NCBI GenBank assembly: GCA_947487155.1
Contig: CANKVS010000009.1
Location: forward strand, 1-64,000
From: an uncultured Flaviramulus sp.
GTDB taxonomy: Bacteria > Bacteroidota > Bacteroidia > Flavobacteriales > Flavobacteriaceae
Direction of reading: 5' to 3'
DNA: 64,000 bases
A program made the position numbers and the translations under genes. The notes below the pieces were generated by a model, which had not been told where the DNA came from, did no database searches, and was given only the letters and a program-made list of their open reading frames with translations. How positions within the stretch are numbered: the first letter of the stretch is position 1; each line of letters starts with the position of its first letter. Positions 15,603-24,530 of the stretch are shown here, in pieces.

Positions 15603-18002
15603 TTATTCAGTTATTGTAAAGCTATTTTCTAATTGAAAATCTGTTGATGAATTGCCAATGGCGATATTAAATTTCCCAGATTCGACACTAAATTTTTTGT
15701 ATTTATCAATAAGTTCTAAATCTTTAGGTGTTATAGTAAAGTGTACTGTTTTTTTCTCATTAGGTTTTAAATGAATTCTATTAAATCCACGAAGTTGCCA
15801 TTGGTAAACTGTTAAAGAACTTGTTTCGTCGTTTACGTATAGTTGAGGTACTACATCACCAGTTCGTTTTCCTGTATTTTCAATATCAAAACTAATAGCG
15901 ACTTTACCAGTGGTTGTAGTGATGTTTGAAGATAGTTTTAAATTACTATACTCAAAAGTTGTATAACTTAAACCAAAACCAAAAGGGTATAATTCTGTAA
16001 CCACTCTGCTATCTCCAGTACCATTGGGTCCATCTTGTGCCTGCCCTCGTTGTGAATGGGGTTTATACGGAAAATTATAAGGTATTTGACCAACGCTTCT
16101 AAGTACTGTAACGGGTAATTTTCCGCCAGGGTTATAATCGCCAAAAATAACTTCGGCTATAGCTTGCCCTCCAAATTCACCTGGAAACCATGCTTCTAAA
16201 ATAGCATCGGCTTGTCTATCTGCATAATTTGTAGATAACGGATGCCCATTAATAAGTACAACAATTAATGGTTTTCCTGTTTTAGAAAGTGCCGATAATA
16301 ATTGTTTCTGGTGCCCAGGAAGGTCTAAGTTAGTACGACTTAAATTTTCGCCCACCATTTTTTCATCTTCACCTACAAATAATACAATCGCATCAGCAGT
16401 TTTAGCTTTGTTTAGCGCATCGGCAATCATAGATTTTTCTTTAGTGTTTAAGGGCACGTCGAAAACTTCAGAATCTGGCCAATGTTCATCTTTAATATCA
16501 ATGCCTTTAGCAAAAGTTACATTCACCTTGTCTTTTAAATGCTTTGAAATACCAGCATATCCCGAAATAACATCTGTTTTTAGAGCACCATACCTGCTAA
16601 TTGAGCTCGATGTAGATTTTGCTGTTGGTCCGCAAACTAAAATATTTTTTAATGTACTGGCGTCGAGAGGTAAGGTATTGTTTTTGTTTTTTAACAGAAT
16701 AATAGATTCTCTAGATGCTTTTAAGGCAATGCTTTTATGAAGCTTGTTTTTTACAACTTTATCTGCCGTTTTTTCATTTCTATATGGTGTATCAAAAAGC
16801 CCTTCATTAAACTTTACACGTAAAACATCTTTTACGCGACTATTTAAAAGTTGCATTGAAATACCACCTTCTTTTACTAATTCACGAAGTGGTTTTATAA
16901 AATTTTCAGGATGATTGAAAGTCGTTCTTACATTAAGTCCCGCGGTTAATGCTTGCTGTATGGTTTGTTTATATGAGTTAGCTACATGATGCTTATTGTA
17001 TAAATAAATTAAGGCATCGCTATCTGAAACCACATAACCTTTAAAGCCATAGGTGTTTCTTAATAGCTCGGTTTGAAAGTAATGACTGCCAATAATTGGT
17101 TCGCCATCATAATCGTTATACGAACTCATAACGCCCATAATATTAGTTTCTTCAATGGTACGTTTAAACGGATATAAATACATTAAATGCATATCGCTCC
17201 ATGTAATGTGCGGATCTAACCGTACATGACCATCACGCCCGCCTTTAGGTGCCGAATATACCGCAAAATGTTTTAAGGAATTTACCACGCCTTGTTCTTG
17301 TATGCCTTTGCTTATTTGTACGCCATATTCTGAAACTAAAAACGGATCTTCTCCAAAACTTTCTACAATACGCCCCCAACGTTGGTCGCGAGCCACATCT
17401 AATACAGGCGAATAAATATTGTTGTACCCCAAAGCGTAAGCTTCTTTACCTATTACTTGCCCTGTTTGGTAAAGCAATTCTGGGTTAAAAGTAGAGCCCA
17501 TACCTATTTGTGCAGGAAACGAAGTTGCTTTTACATGATTTAGTCCACGGATGCCTTCGTTGGTAAATTCAACAGGAATTCCTAATTTGGTTTCTTCTAT
17601 AAAAAAGGTTTGAATTTTGTTTAAAGCCCACACATGTTTACTATACGGAAAGGTGTACTGTGCTTTATCAGAAACGCCATTGGATGCTTCATCTATATTG
17701 GCAAGTCCATCTTTCCATAACTCATTTTTCCATGATGCTGTTGGAATTTCTTCAGTAGCAACACGACCATAGCCATATAAGGTAACTAGTTGGTTGGTTT
17801 TTTCTTCAACAGTCATTAATGACAATAAATTCTCGATTCTTTTTTCTATAGATTGATTGCGGTCTTCATAAATATCTTTCTTATTGTTTTTATTGAAATC
17901 TATCCAATTCTTATGGTATATATTTTTGGTTTGTGCTTTTAAAGAAAACGTAGATGTAATAAGAATGAAAAGTGAAATTTTGCAATAAGCTGTTAAATGC
18001 AT
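15603..18002 (-). CDS. GH3 beta-glucosidase-type glycosidase, secreted
   Basis: The protein has about 799 residues from the ATG at 18002; an in-frame upstream ATG at 18035 would place eleven residues before the signal peptide (ISLFILITSTFSLKAQ), so I prefer the later one. The GH3 TIM barrel shows YSPVLDVARDQRWGRIVESF, SLKHFAVY and GYVVSDSDAL, with the nucleophile Asp in VSDSD near residue 327. A C-terminal GH3 domain (LPLDASTLKNILVCGPTA, then ILEAWFPGEFGGQAIAEVIF) and an FnIII-like domain follow. This is the BglX-like layout. It leads the GH3-GH92 operon. Specificity (beta-glucoside, xyloside or other) cannot be read from the sequence. Confidence 0.88.
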   Translation of the reverse strand: MHLTAYCKISLFILITSTFSLKAQTKNIYHKNWIDFNKNNKKDIYEDRNQSIEKRIENLLSLMTVEEKTNQLVTLYGYGRVATEEIPTASWKNELWKDGLANIDEASNGVSDKAQYTFPYSKHVWALNKIQTFFIEETKLGIPVEFTNEGIRGLNHVKATSFPAQIGMGSTFNPELLYQTGQVIGKEAYALGYNNIYSPVLDVARDQRWGRIVESFGEDPFLVSEYGVQISKGIQEQGVVNSLKHFAVYSAPKGGRDGHVRLDPHITWSDMHLMYLYPFKRTIEETNIMGVMSSYNDYDGEPIIGSHYFQTELLRNTYGFKGYVVSDSDALIYLYNKHHVANSYKQTIQQALTAGLNVRTTFNHPENFIKPLRELVKEGGISMQLLNSRVKDVLRVKFNEGLFDTPYRNEKTADKVVKNKLHKSIALKASRESIILLKNKNNTLPLDASTLKNILVCGPTAKSTSSSISRYGALKTDVISGYAGISKHLKDKVNVTFAKGIDIKDEHWPDSEVFDVPLNTKEKSMIADALNKAKTADAIVLFVGEDEKMVGENLSRTNLDLPGHQKQLLSALSKTGKPLIVVLINGHPLSTNYADRQADAILEAWFPGEFGGQAIAEVIFGDYNPGGKLPVTVLRSVGQIPYNFPYKPHSQRGQAQDGPNGTGDSRVVTELYPFGFGLSYTTFEYSNLKLSSNITTTTGKVAISFDIENTGKRTGDVVPQLYVNDETSSLTVYQWQLRGFNRIHLKPNEKKTVHFTITPKDLELIDKYKKFSVESGKFNIAIGNSSTDFQLENSFTITE

Positions 18003-18099
18003 ATGATATGAATTGTTTAGATTATAAAAATACATTATAATTTATATTAAATATCAACTTTAGTGCAAGGTTTTTAGAAAGAAGTAACCTGTATAAACG

Positions 18100-18133
18100 A
18101 AAACGACACCATAAATTATATGATGTCGTTTTT
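18100..18133. terminator. Bidirectional intrinsic terminator for lysS
   Basis: AAAACGACA pairs with TGTCGTTTT, with a CAT/ATG inner stem and one mismatch. It lies 50 bases after the lysS stop on the minus strand, before the GH3 start. Confidence 0.75.
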
Positions 18134-18184
18134 GTTGAAATATATAAGGTATATTGAAGTTATTTAAACTTTTTCAATGATTAA

Positions 18185-19879
18185 TTAATTTTGAAGTGTT
18201 ACAAACAAACCATCGCCTGTTTTTTCAACTTTAGCTAAATTACTTTTGGTTAATTCTTTAATGGTTTTATCCCATTTTTTATTTGATAAACCAGATTGAC
18301 CTTTTAAATTATTTAATTCTAATTGTTCTGCTTTTTTCAAAATTTCAAAAACAGTTTTAGCATCATCACTTACGGCAATTGCTTTTTTCTCAGGACGCAT
18401 TTGCGGGAAAAACAATACTTCTTGTATGGATTGATTGTTTGTTAAAAACATAATTAATCTATCCATACCAATACCCATACCAGATGTTGGTGGCATGCCA
18501 TACTCTAAAGCACGTAAAAAGTCATGATCTATAAACTCGGTAGCTTCATCGTCGCCTTTGGCAGCCAGTTTTAATTGATGCTCAAAACGCTCACGTTGGT
18601 CTATAGGGTCATTCAATTCAGAATAGGCGTTGGCAATTTCTTTACCACAAACCATCAATTCAAAACGTTCTGTTAACTCAGGGTTATCGCGGTGTTCTTT
18701 ACATAACGGACTCATCTCTTTTGGATAATCGGTTATGTAGGTTGGCTGTATATAATTGCCTTCGCATTTTTCACCAAAAATTTCATCAATAAGTTTGCCT
18801 TTGCCCATGGTGTCGTCAACTTCAATACCAAGGTCTTTGGCAGCTTGTCTTATGTCATCTTCACTTTTACCAGTTATATCAAATCCTGTAAAATGCTTTA
18901 TAGAATCTGCCATAGTTATTCTGACATAAGGTGCTTTAAAATCTATTTCATGATCGCCAAAAGTTGCTTTTGTAGTGCCGTTAACGGCAATAGCACAGTG
19001 CTCTAATAGTTTTTCACAGAAATCCATCATCCAATTGTAGTCTTTATAGGCTACATAAATTTCCATGGCTGTAAACTCAGGGTTATGGGTTCTATCCATA
19101 CCTTCGTTTCTAAAGTTTTTAGAAAACTCGTAAACACCATCAAACCCACCAACAATTAATCGTTTTAAGTATAGCTCGTTTGCAATTCGCATATATAACG
19201 GCACATCTAAAGCGTTGTGATGCGTTATAAACGGGCGTGCTGCTGCACCACCAGGAATAGGTTGTAAAACTGGAGTTTCAACCTCAAAATAGCCAGCATT
19301 ATTAAAAAAGTTACGCATGGCATTAAACAATTTGGTGCGTTTTACAAACACATCTTTTACATGCGCATTCACTACTAAATCGGCATAACGTTGTCTGTAA
19401 CGTTGCTCAGGATCTGTAAATGCATCAAACACAACACCATCTTTTTCTTTAGGTAATGGTAAAGGTTTTAAAGCCTTACTTAACAAGGTGAAATCTTTTA
19501 CACGAACCGATTTTTCGCCAACTTTCGTTATAAATAATTCGCCTTCGATACCAACAAAATCACCAAAATCTAAAAGTTTTTTAAAGACATCGTTGTATTT
19601 TACTTTGTCTTCTCCAGGGCAAATTTCATCACGATTAAAATACACTTGTATTTTCCCCTCGGCATCTTGTAACTGTGCAAAACTCGCTTTTCCTTGTACC
19701 TTTATAAGCATTAATCTTCCAGCAATAATCACCTTTTTACTATCTTCAAATTGGTCTTTAACCTGTTTCGATGTGTGATTTACTGGGTACAAATCTGCAG
19801 GATAGGGATTAATACCTATTTCGCGTAATTTTGTTAACTTTTCTCTGCGTACAAGCTCTTGCTCTGATAATTGCGACAT
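18185..19879 (-). CDS. lysS: Lysyl-tRNA synthetase, class II
   Basis: The 564-residue protein charges tRNA-Lys. An OB-fold anticodon-binding domain ([22 protein letters not shown], about 50-150) precedes the class II catalytic core. Motif 2 is [20 protein letters not shown] and motif 3 is [19 protein letters not shown]. Compared with the roughly 500-residue E. coli enzyme it has a C-terminal extension of about 60 residues after PQMRPEKK, ending [17 protein letters not shown], which looks like a small winged domain and is common in Bacteroidota LysS. It is a single gene with a -7 box at 19910-19917 and a terminator at 18100-18133. Confidence 0.97.
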   Translation of the reverse strand: MSQLSEQELVRREKLTKLREIGINPYPADLYPVNHTSKQVKDQFEDSKKVIIAGRLMLIKVQGKASFAQLQDAEGKIQVYFNRDEICPGEDKVKYNDVFKKLLDFGDFVGIEGELFITKVGEKSVRVKDFTLLSKALKPLPLPKEKDGVVFDAFTDPEQRYRQRYADLVVNAHVKDVFVKRTKLFNAMRNFFNNAGYFEVETPVLQPIPGGAAARPFITHHNALDVPLYMRIANELYLKRLIVGGFDGVYEFSKNFRNEGMDRTHNPEFTAMEIYVAYKDYNWMMDFCEKLLEHCAIAVNGTTKATFGDHEIDFKAPYVRITMADSIKHFTGFDITGKSEDDIRQAAKDLGIEVDDTMGKGKLIDEIFGEKCEGNYIQPTYITDYPKEMSPLCKEHRDNPELTERFELMVCGKEIANAYSELNDPIDQRERFEHQLKLAAKGDDEATEFIDHDFLRALEYGMPPTSGMGIGMDRLIMFLTNNQSIQEVLFFPQMRPEKKAIAVSDDAKTVFEILKKAEQLELNNLKGQSGLSNKKWDKTIKELTKSNLAKVEKTGDGLFVTLQN

Positions 19880-19909
19880 ATTCTAAATAATGAATGTAAA
19901 TTTAATGCG

Positions 19910-19917
19910 CAAAGATA
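19910..19917 (-). promoter_or_regulatory. -7 promoter element for lysS
   Basis: On the minus strand it reads TATCTTTG, a perfect TAnnTTTG box, 30 bases before the lysS ATG. No TTG is found at the usual -33 position. Confidence 0.55.
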
Positions 19918-19924
19918 ATCATTT

Positions 19925-19959
19925 GATTTACGATTTGCGATTATTGATTTATGATTTTT
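19925..19959. repeat. Five tandem heptads GATTTnn
   Basis: The units are GATTTAC, GATTTGC, GATTATT, GATTTAT and GATTTTT, exactly 7 bases each. They lie between lysS and the YqaE gene, upstream of the lysS -7 box. Confidence 0.7.
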
Positions 19960-19972
19960 GCTTAGCCAAAGG

Positions 19973-19998
19973 TGTAACAAATAGATTAGAATAACGTC
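19973..19998 (+). promoter_or_regulatory. Predicted ECF-sigma promoter (TGTAAC-N16-CGTC) for the YqaE gene
   Basis: TGTAAC at 19973-19978 and CGTC at 19995-19998 are 16 bases apart. The same pair with 17-base spacing precedes the ECF sigma gene (56670-56696) and its divergent neighbour (56605-56631). The expected start point near 20005 leaves a leader of about 50 bases to the ATG at 20054. This would place a stress-type membrane protein under the ECF sigma factor encoded in this window. Confidence 0.45.
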
Positions 19999-20028
19999 AA
20001 ATAAGTAATCATCAATTAATTATTATTT

Positions 20029-20052
20029 AAATTAAATTAAATTAAATCAAAT
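20029..20052. repeat. Short AAATT tandem run
   Basis: Three AAATT units followed by AAATC and AAAT occupy the leader directly before the YqaE start codon. Confidence 0.7.
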
Positions 20053-20053
20053 C

Positions 20054-20212
20054 ATGAGTTTCTGGAGAGTTTTACTGTCTATTATTTGTCCGCCTTTAGC
20101 TGTTATCGATAAAGGTTGTGGCTCTATTATTATTGTCTTCTTATTATGGCTTTGTGGCTGGGTACCTGGAGTTATTGCAGCATTAGTTATACTTAATAAT
20201 CCTAAAAATTAA
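20054..20212 (+). CDS. YqaE/Pmp3-family small membrane protein
   Basis: This 52-residue protein starts MSFWRVLLSIICPPLAVIDK and has two membrane helices. CPPLAV in the first helix, the charged DKG turn and the CGWVPGVIAALVIL second helix are the Pmp3/YqaE signature. Relatives (yeast Pmp3, plant RCI2, E. coli YqaE) are proteolipids linked to salt, cold and membrane-potential stress. The short length explains why it is easily missed. A TGTAAC-N16-CGTC element about 75 bases upstream suggests control by an ECF sigma factor. It is a single gene. Confidence 0.88.
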   Translation: MSFWRVLLSIICPPLAVIDKGCGSIIIVFLLWLCGWVPGVIAALVILNNPKN

Positions 20213-20280
20213 TAATTATTTAGGCCGTTTCGTCTTTTGTTTTCGGTTATAGCCTTCTGTCTTTTTTATATAAAAAGTCG

Positions 20281-20288
20281 TAATTTTG
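20281..20288 (+). promoter_or_regulatory. -7 element of lipB; transcript probably near-leaderless
   Basis: TAATTTTG is a perfect TAnnTTTG box and ends only 6 bases before the ATG at 20295, so transcription would start at or next to the start codon. Confidence 0.6.
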
Positions 20289-20294
20289 CAGACC

Positions 20295-20993
20295 ATGAAT
20301 AAATGTATTGAATTACAAGATTTAGGACTCAAAGATTATAAACAAACTTGGGATTATCAAGAGGCGCTGTTTAAGACCATTGTAGATACTAAAATTAAAA
20401 ACAGGCGAGAAGATGCAGGGTTAAAAACCAAAAATCATTTTTTGTTTGTAGAGCACCCGCATGTGTATACTTTAGGTAAAAGTGGCGATTTTTCTAATCT
20501 ACTCGTTACAGAAGCACAATTAAAAGAAAAAAAGGCTACATTTTATAAAGTAAATAGAGGTGGAGATATAACCTATCATGGGCCTGGGCAGGTTGTTGGC
20601 TATCCTATTTTAGATTTAGAAAATTTTTTTACAGATATTCATAAATACCTGCGTTTTTTAGAAGAAATGATAATTTTAACGCTTGCTGAGTATGGTTTAA
20701 AAGCCGAACGTAGTAAGGGAGAAACTGGTGTTTGGTTAGATGTAGGTACACCGTTTGCTCGTAAAATTTGTGCTATAGGTGTTCGGGCTAGTCGCTGGGT
20801 AACTATGCATGGTTTTGCATTAAATGTAAATGCTAATTTGGAGTATTTCGATTTAATGATTCCTTGTGGTATTCGTGGTAAAGCAGTGACTTCTTTAAAT
20901 GTGGAACTTGGTGTGAAAGAAGTATCTATGCAAGAGGTTAAAGAGAAATTACTAAAGCATTTTACTAATCTTTTTAAGGCAGATTTTAATTAA
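20295..20993 (+). CDS. lipB: Lipoyl(octanoyl) transferase
   Basis: The 232-residue protein moves octanoyl groups from acyl carrier protein to the lipoyl domains of 2-oxoacid dehydrogenases, the first step of lipoate synthesis. Family motifs are VEHPHVYTLGKSGDFSNLL, the active-site region NRGGDITYHGPGQVVGYPIL and the RKICAIGVRASRWVTMHGFA segment with the Lys that acts with the catalytic Cys. The catalytic Cys is in MIPCGI. The start at 20295 is set by the -7 box at 20281-20288. The next gene converges from the other strand. Confidence 0.95.
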   Translation: MNKCIELQDLGLKDYKQTWDYQEALFKTIVDTKIKNRREDAGLKTKNHFLFVEHPHVYTLGKSGDFSNLLVTEAQLKEKKATFYKVNRGGDITYHGPGQVVGYPILDLENFFTDIHKYLRFLEEMIILTLAEYGLKAERSKGETGVWLDVGTPFARKICAIGVRASRWVTMHGFALNVNANLEYFDLMIPCGIRGKAVTSLNVELGVKEVSMQEVKEKLLKHFTNLFKADFN

Positions 20994-20995
20994 TT

Positions 20996-21391
20996 TTATT
21001 CGCACAAAGGAACGTTTGAATTGGTACAAATAAAGTTTTCAGAATTCCAAATAACTGTATCTTGATTTAAGATATTAAAAGTAATAAACTCATCTGTACA
21101 TCCAAGTATGTTAATGTATTCTCCTTCACAATTATATACAGGGAAAACAGTATTGCAAGAGGCGCAACAGTTACCAACTATAAATACAGTTTTACCCTCA
21201 TATACGGCTTGAGAAATGTAAAATTCATCGGATTGAGATGATTGTTCAATATCTGTAATTATTTCTTTTAACCAAGCTAAATCTTCAACAGGGTTTTCAA
21301 CGTTACAGATGTTGTTTAAGTTTACATCATCACTTTTACAAGATAAAACAACAAAGGGTAAAATTGCTAATAGTGTAATAATTTGCTTCAC
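20996..21391 (-). CDS. Cys-rich lipoprotein of unknown function
   Basis: The 131-residue protein has a lipoprotein signal (ILPFVVLSC, Cys at 18). The mature part has further Cys residues in NICNVEN, GNCCASCN, YNCEGEYI, LGCTDEF, FICTN and PLCE, suggesting disulfides or metal binding outside the cytoplasm. I recognise no named family, though small Cys-rich lipoproteins of this sort are common in Flavobacteriaceae. It converges with lipB, leaving 2 bases between the stops. The 21392-21581 gap upstream holds AT-rich sequence only. Confidence 0.5.
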   Translation of the reverse strand: MKQIITLLAILPFVVLSCKSDDVNLNNICNVENPVEDLAWLKEIITDIEQSSQSDEFYISQAVYEGKTVFIVGNCCASCNTVFPVYNCEGEYINILGCTDEFITFNILNQDTVIWNSENFICTNSNVPLCE

Positions 21392-21581
21392 AATGCTTCA
21401 AGTTTTATTTGTAGATGCGCAAATTATCTATTGGTTGCGTAAGTTTATATATCAAAAACATTATTTACAAGGTGTTATTAAATTGAAACAAATTTTTTTA
21501 TATAAAAAAAATATTATATATTTCGACAAAATACATATAAATACGATAAAAAGTATTTATTAAACATTAAAATTCTTACAT

Positions 21582-22709
21582 ATGAAAGTGCAACAAACCT
21601 CTCTCACACAAAATAATTGGAAAGATAATTTGTCGTCTGTCACTATAGATGCCAATATGTTTTTACTTTTTATTTCTTCAGAATTTAATGAAAAAAGGGA
21701 TTTTTTAGATGCTTTACATAAACAGTATCCAAAAGCAACATTAATAGGTTGTTCTACAGCTGGCGAAATATCTGATGTTACAGTAAAAGATCAATCTGTT
21801 TCGTTAACTGCAATACAGTTAGAAAAAACGCCTTTTAAAAAAGTGTCTTTTCTAATTAAAGATAAAAATTGTAGTCATAAAGCTGGTCAGGAAATAGCAG
21901 ATCAACTTTATAATAAAGATTTAAAACATGTACTAATATTAAGTGATGGTTTAAATGTTAATGGCGCAGATTTAGTTGCGGGATTAAAATCTAAATTACC
22001 AAAAATAAGTATTACAGGAGGTTTAGCTGCCGATGGATCGAACTTTAATAAAACGTTCGTTATTAACGATAATACTATAGTAGATAAAACTATTATAGGT
22101 ATTGGGTTATATGGCGACAATTTAAAAGTAGGCTATAGCTCTAAGGGTGGTTGGGATAGTTTTGGAATTGAAAGGCTTGTTACAAAATCTGATAAGAATG
22201 TATTATATGAATTAGATGGTTTACCAGCTTTAGAAATTTATAAATCGTTTTTAGGTGAAGAAGCAAACAACTTACCAAGTTCGGGGTTGTTGTTTCCATT
22301 AAGTATGAGAATAAACGAAGATTCAATTCCGGTAGTTAGAACCATTTTAGCAGTGAGTGAAGAAGACCAAAGTTTAACCTTTGCAAGTAATATTCCTGAA
22401 GGGTCGTATGTTCGCCTTATGAAAGCTAATATTGATAGGTTAATTAATGGCGCAGAAGATTCGGCAGTTGCAGCAAATAAAGAACTAGATGAAGTTTCAG
22501 ATTTAGCTATACTAATTAGTTGTGTTGGTAGACGACTGGTATTAAAGCAGATGGTTGAAGAAGAAGTAGAAGTGGTAAGAGATGTTATAGGCAATAAACC
22601 GTGTATTACAGGATTTTATTCTTATGGAGAAATAGCACCTTTTGGAGAGTTTTCACCTTGCGAATTGCATAACCAAACCATGACAATAACAACACTTTCT
22701 GAATGTTAA
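21582..22709 (+). CDS. FIST-domain sensory protein
   Basis: The 375-residue protein has FIST_N (about 25-215, with the LIGCSTAGEI and LPKISITGGLAADG motifs) followed by FIST_C (about 216-365, ending CITGFYSYGEIAPFGEFSPC). FIST domains are predicted small-ligand sensors, possibly for amino acids, and are mostly found beside signalling proteins. Here the stop codon overlaps the ATG of the hybrid histidine kinase by 7 bases, so the two are translationally coupled and very likely form one sensing pathway. It has no signal peptide, so sensing should be cytoplasmic. Confidence 0.88.
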   Translation: MKVQQTSLTQNNWKDNLSSVTIDANMFLLFISSEFNEKRDFLDALHKQYPKATLIGCSTAGEISDVTVKDQSVSLTAIQLEKTPFKKVSFLIKDKNCSHKAGQEIADQLYNKDLKHVLILSDGLNVNGADLVAGLKSKLPKISITGGLAADGSNFNKTFVINDNTIVDKTIIGIGLYGDNLKVGYSSKGGWDSFGIERLVTKSDKNVLYELDGLPALEIYKSFLGEEANNLPSSGLLFPLSMRINEDSIPVVRTILAVSEEDQSLTFASNIPEGSYVRLMKANIDRLINGAEDSAVAANKELDEVSDLAILISCVGRRLVLKQMVEEEVEVVRDVIGNKPCITGFYSYGEIAPFGEFSPCELHNQTMTITTLSEC

Positions 22710-24445
22710 ATAAAGATTTTCATAGACTTTTAAAGCGTCAACTAAAGAAATCTGGATTAGATACTTTGGATAACCCAGCGTATACCAAATTTTTAAATAT
22801 GGTTAATGATGCTTATAAGAGTTTTGATAAAGATGTAATGCATATTGAAAATATTCTTGAAGAAAGCTCAAAAGAACTCTTTATAGCTAATAAAAAACTA
22901 AAAAAGGAAAGAGATAAAACCAAAATACAGTTAGAAAATATAGTAGGTAATGTTGGTGGTGTTATTTTTGAAACCGATTTAGAAGGTAACTTCACTTTTT
23001 TAAATAATGCTTGGACAGAATATTCAGGAATTCCTCTTGAAAAGTCGATAGGTAAAAGCTTTAAAGACTTTCTTATAGGAGAAAATATAGAAGGAAATAA
23101 AAATTTCACAAAATTATTTTACAATCAAAAAAAGGATATTAAGTTTATTTTTAAACACGAAAAGAATGACCAATTAATGTGGTTTGAAGTAAAGTCGAAA
23201 CGTATTAATGATGATGAAGGTGTGCCTTCAGGCTTTATAGGAACCATAACAGATATAACAACTTTAAAAGAAATAGAGATGGAGTTGCTAAAAGCAAGTA
23301 AATCTAAAGACCAGTTTTTGTCTACAATGTCTCATGAAATAAGAACCCCTTTAAATGCAGTAACAGGATTAACAAATATTTTGCTAATGGAAGAATATTT
23401 GCCAGATCAAATGGAAAATTTAAAGGCTTTAAAATATTCGGGTGAGCATTTATTAGGACTTATAAACGATTTGTTAGACTTTAATAAAATTAAATCTGGT
23501 AAGTTAAAACTTGTAGAAAAAGACTTTAGTTTAGATTATTTATTAGAAAACATTAAATCGCATTTTAAGCTAAGAGCAGAACAGAAAAAATTGATTTTTC
23601 AAATAGTAAAAGATGATAATGTTCCTAATAATATTATAGGAGATAAATTAAAGCTTACACAAATAATAAAGAATTTATTAGGGAATTCTTTAAAATTTAC
23701 AGAAAGTGGAAGTATTGTACTTAGCATAAAAAATCATGGTGTAAATAAAAATAAAGTCAACCTTGAATTTAAGGTAATAGACACAGGTATTGGCATATCA
23801 AAAAGTAGGCAAAAATCTATTTTCGAAAGCTTTATGCAGGCCAATTCAGAAACCTCTGTAAAATACGGAGGGACAGGTTTAGGGCTATCAATAAGTAAGA
23901 AATTATTAAACTTACAAGGTAGTGATTTAAAGGTGGAAAGTGAGTTAGGTAAAGGCGCTGCGTTTTCATTTGTAATTAATTATAAAGTTAGTAACAGACT
24001 TGATATATTTGAGCCAAATATGATTAAAATGCAGCCTAACTACGAGCCTATAAAACTTAATGTTTTAGTTGCAGAAGACAATAAAATGAATGCGCTTATT
24101 TTAAAGCGGTTTTTCTCGAAATGGAAAGTCGATTTTAAAATAGCTGAAAATGGTAAAGAGCTTCTTAGTATTTATGAGAGTTTTGATTTCGATTTGATTT
24201 TAATGGACTTACAGATGCCTCAATTAAATGGTTATGAAACGACTAAAATTATAAGAGAGCTCCCAAATAAAAATAAAGCTTTTATACCCATTATTGCACT
24301 AACGGCATTTGCACAAACTGACATAAAAGAAAAAACCAAACACTATAAAATGGATGGTTTTATGGGGAAACCTTTTAATCCTGTTGAACTATATAATTTG
24401 CTGAAATCTTACAGTAAAAAGGATATGAAGAGGAAAGTTGTTTAG
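22703..24445 (+). CDS. Hybrid histidine kinase, PAS-HisKA-HATPase-REC
   Basis: The 580-residue protein is cytoplasmic with no membrane helix. An N-terminal coiled coil (about 50-85) is followed by a PAS domain (about 75-190, IVGNVGGVIFETDLEGNFTF). The HisKA H-box FLSTMSHEIRTPLN carries the phospho-His at 211. The ATPase boxes are LLGNSLKFTESG, DTGIGI and GGTGLGLSI. The C-terminal receiver has LVAEDNK and phospho-Asp near 502 in LILMDLQMP. No output domain or separate regulator is visible, so the phosphoryl group may pass to an unlinked Hpt or regulator. It is coupled to the upstream FIST protein, the probable ligand sensor. Confidence 0.93.
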   Translation: MLNKDFHRLLKRQLKKSGLDTLDNPAYTKFLNMVNDAYKSFDKDVMHIENILEESSKELFIANKKLKKERDKTKIQLENIVGNVGGVIFETDLEGNFTFLNNAWTEYSGIPLEKSIGKSFKDFLIGENIEGNKNFTKLFYNQKKDIKFIFKHEKNDQLMWFEVKSKRINDDEGVPSGFIGTITDITTLKEIEMELLKASKSKDQFLSTMSHEIRTPLNAVTGLTNILLMEEYLPDQMENLKALKYSGEHLLGLINDLLDFNKIKSGKLKLVEKDFSLDYLLENIKSHFKLRAEQKKLIFQIVKDDNVPNNIIGDKLKLTQIIKNLLGNSLKFTESGSIVLSIKNHGVNKNKVNLEFKVIDTGIGISKSRQKSIFESFMQANSETSVKYGGTGLGLSISKKLLNLQGSDLKVESELGKGAAFSFVINYKVSNRLDIFEPNMIKMQPNYEPIKLNVLVAEDNKMNALILKRFFSKWKVDFKIAENGKELLSIYESFDFDLILMDLQMPQLNGYETTKIIRELPNKNKAFIPIIALTAFAQTDIKEKTKHYKMDGFMGKPFNPVELYNLLKSYSKKDMKRKVV

Positions 24446-24530
24446 TTGAATAACTTTTTTGAGTATGTTCGTTTTCAGTAAATGTAAACCGAATAAATTT
24501 ACGTAAGTAGTTAGTTGTTTATGTGCTTAG

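Noticed and set aside
19925..19959. CRISPR array
   Set aside because: Units are 7 bases with no spacers and no cas gene; no CRISPR-like array was found anywhere in the window.
24500..24530. Further GTTAGTT motif (GTAGTTAGTTG) between the kinase and Fic genes
   Set aside because: No terminator hairpin follows it, so it was not counted in the motif family.
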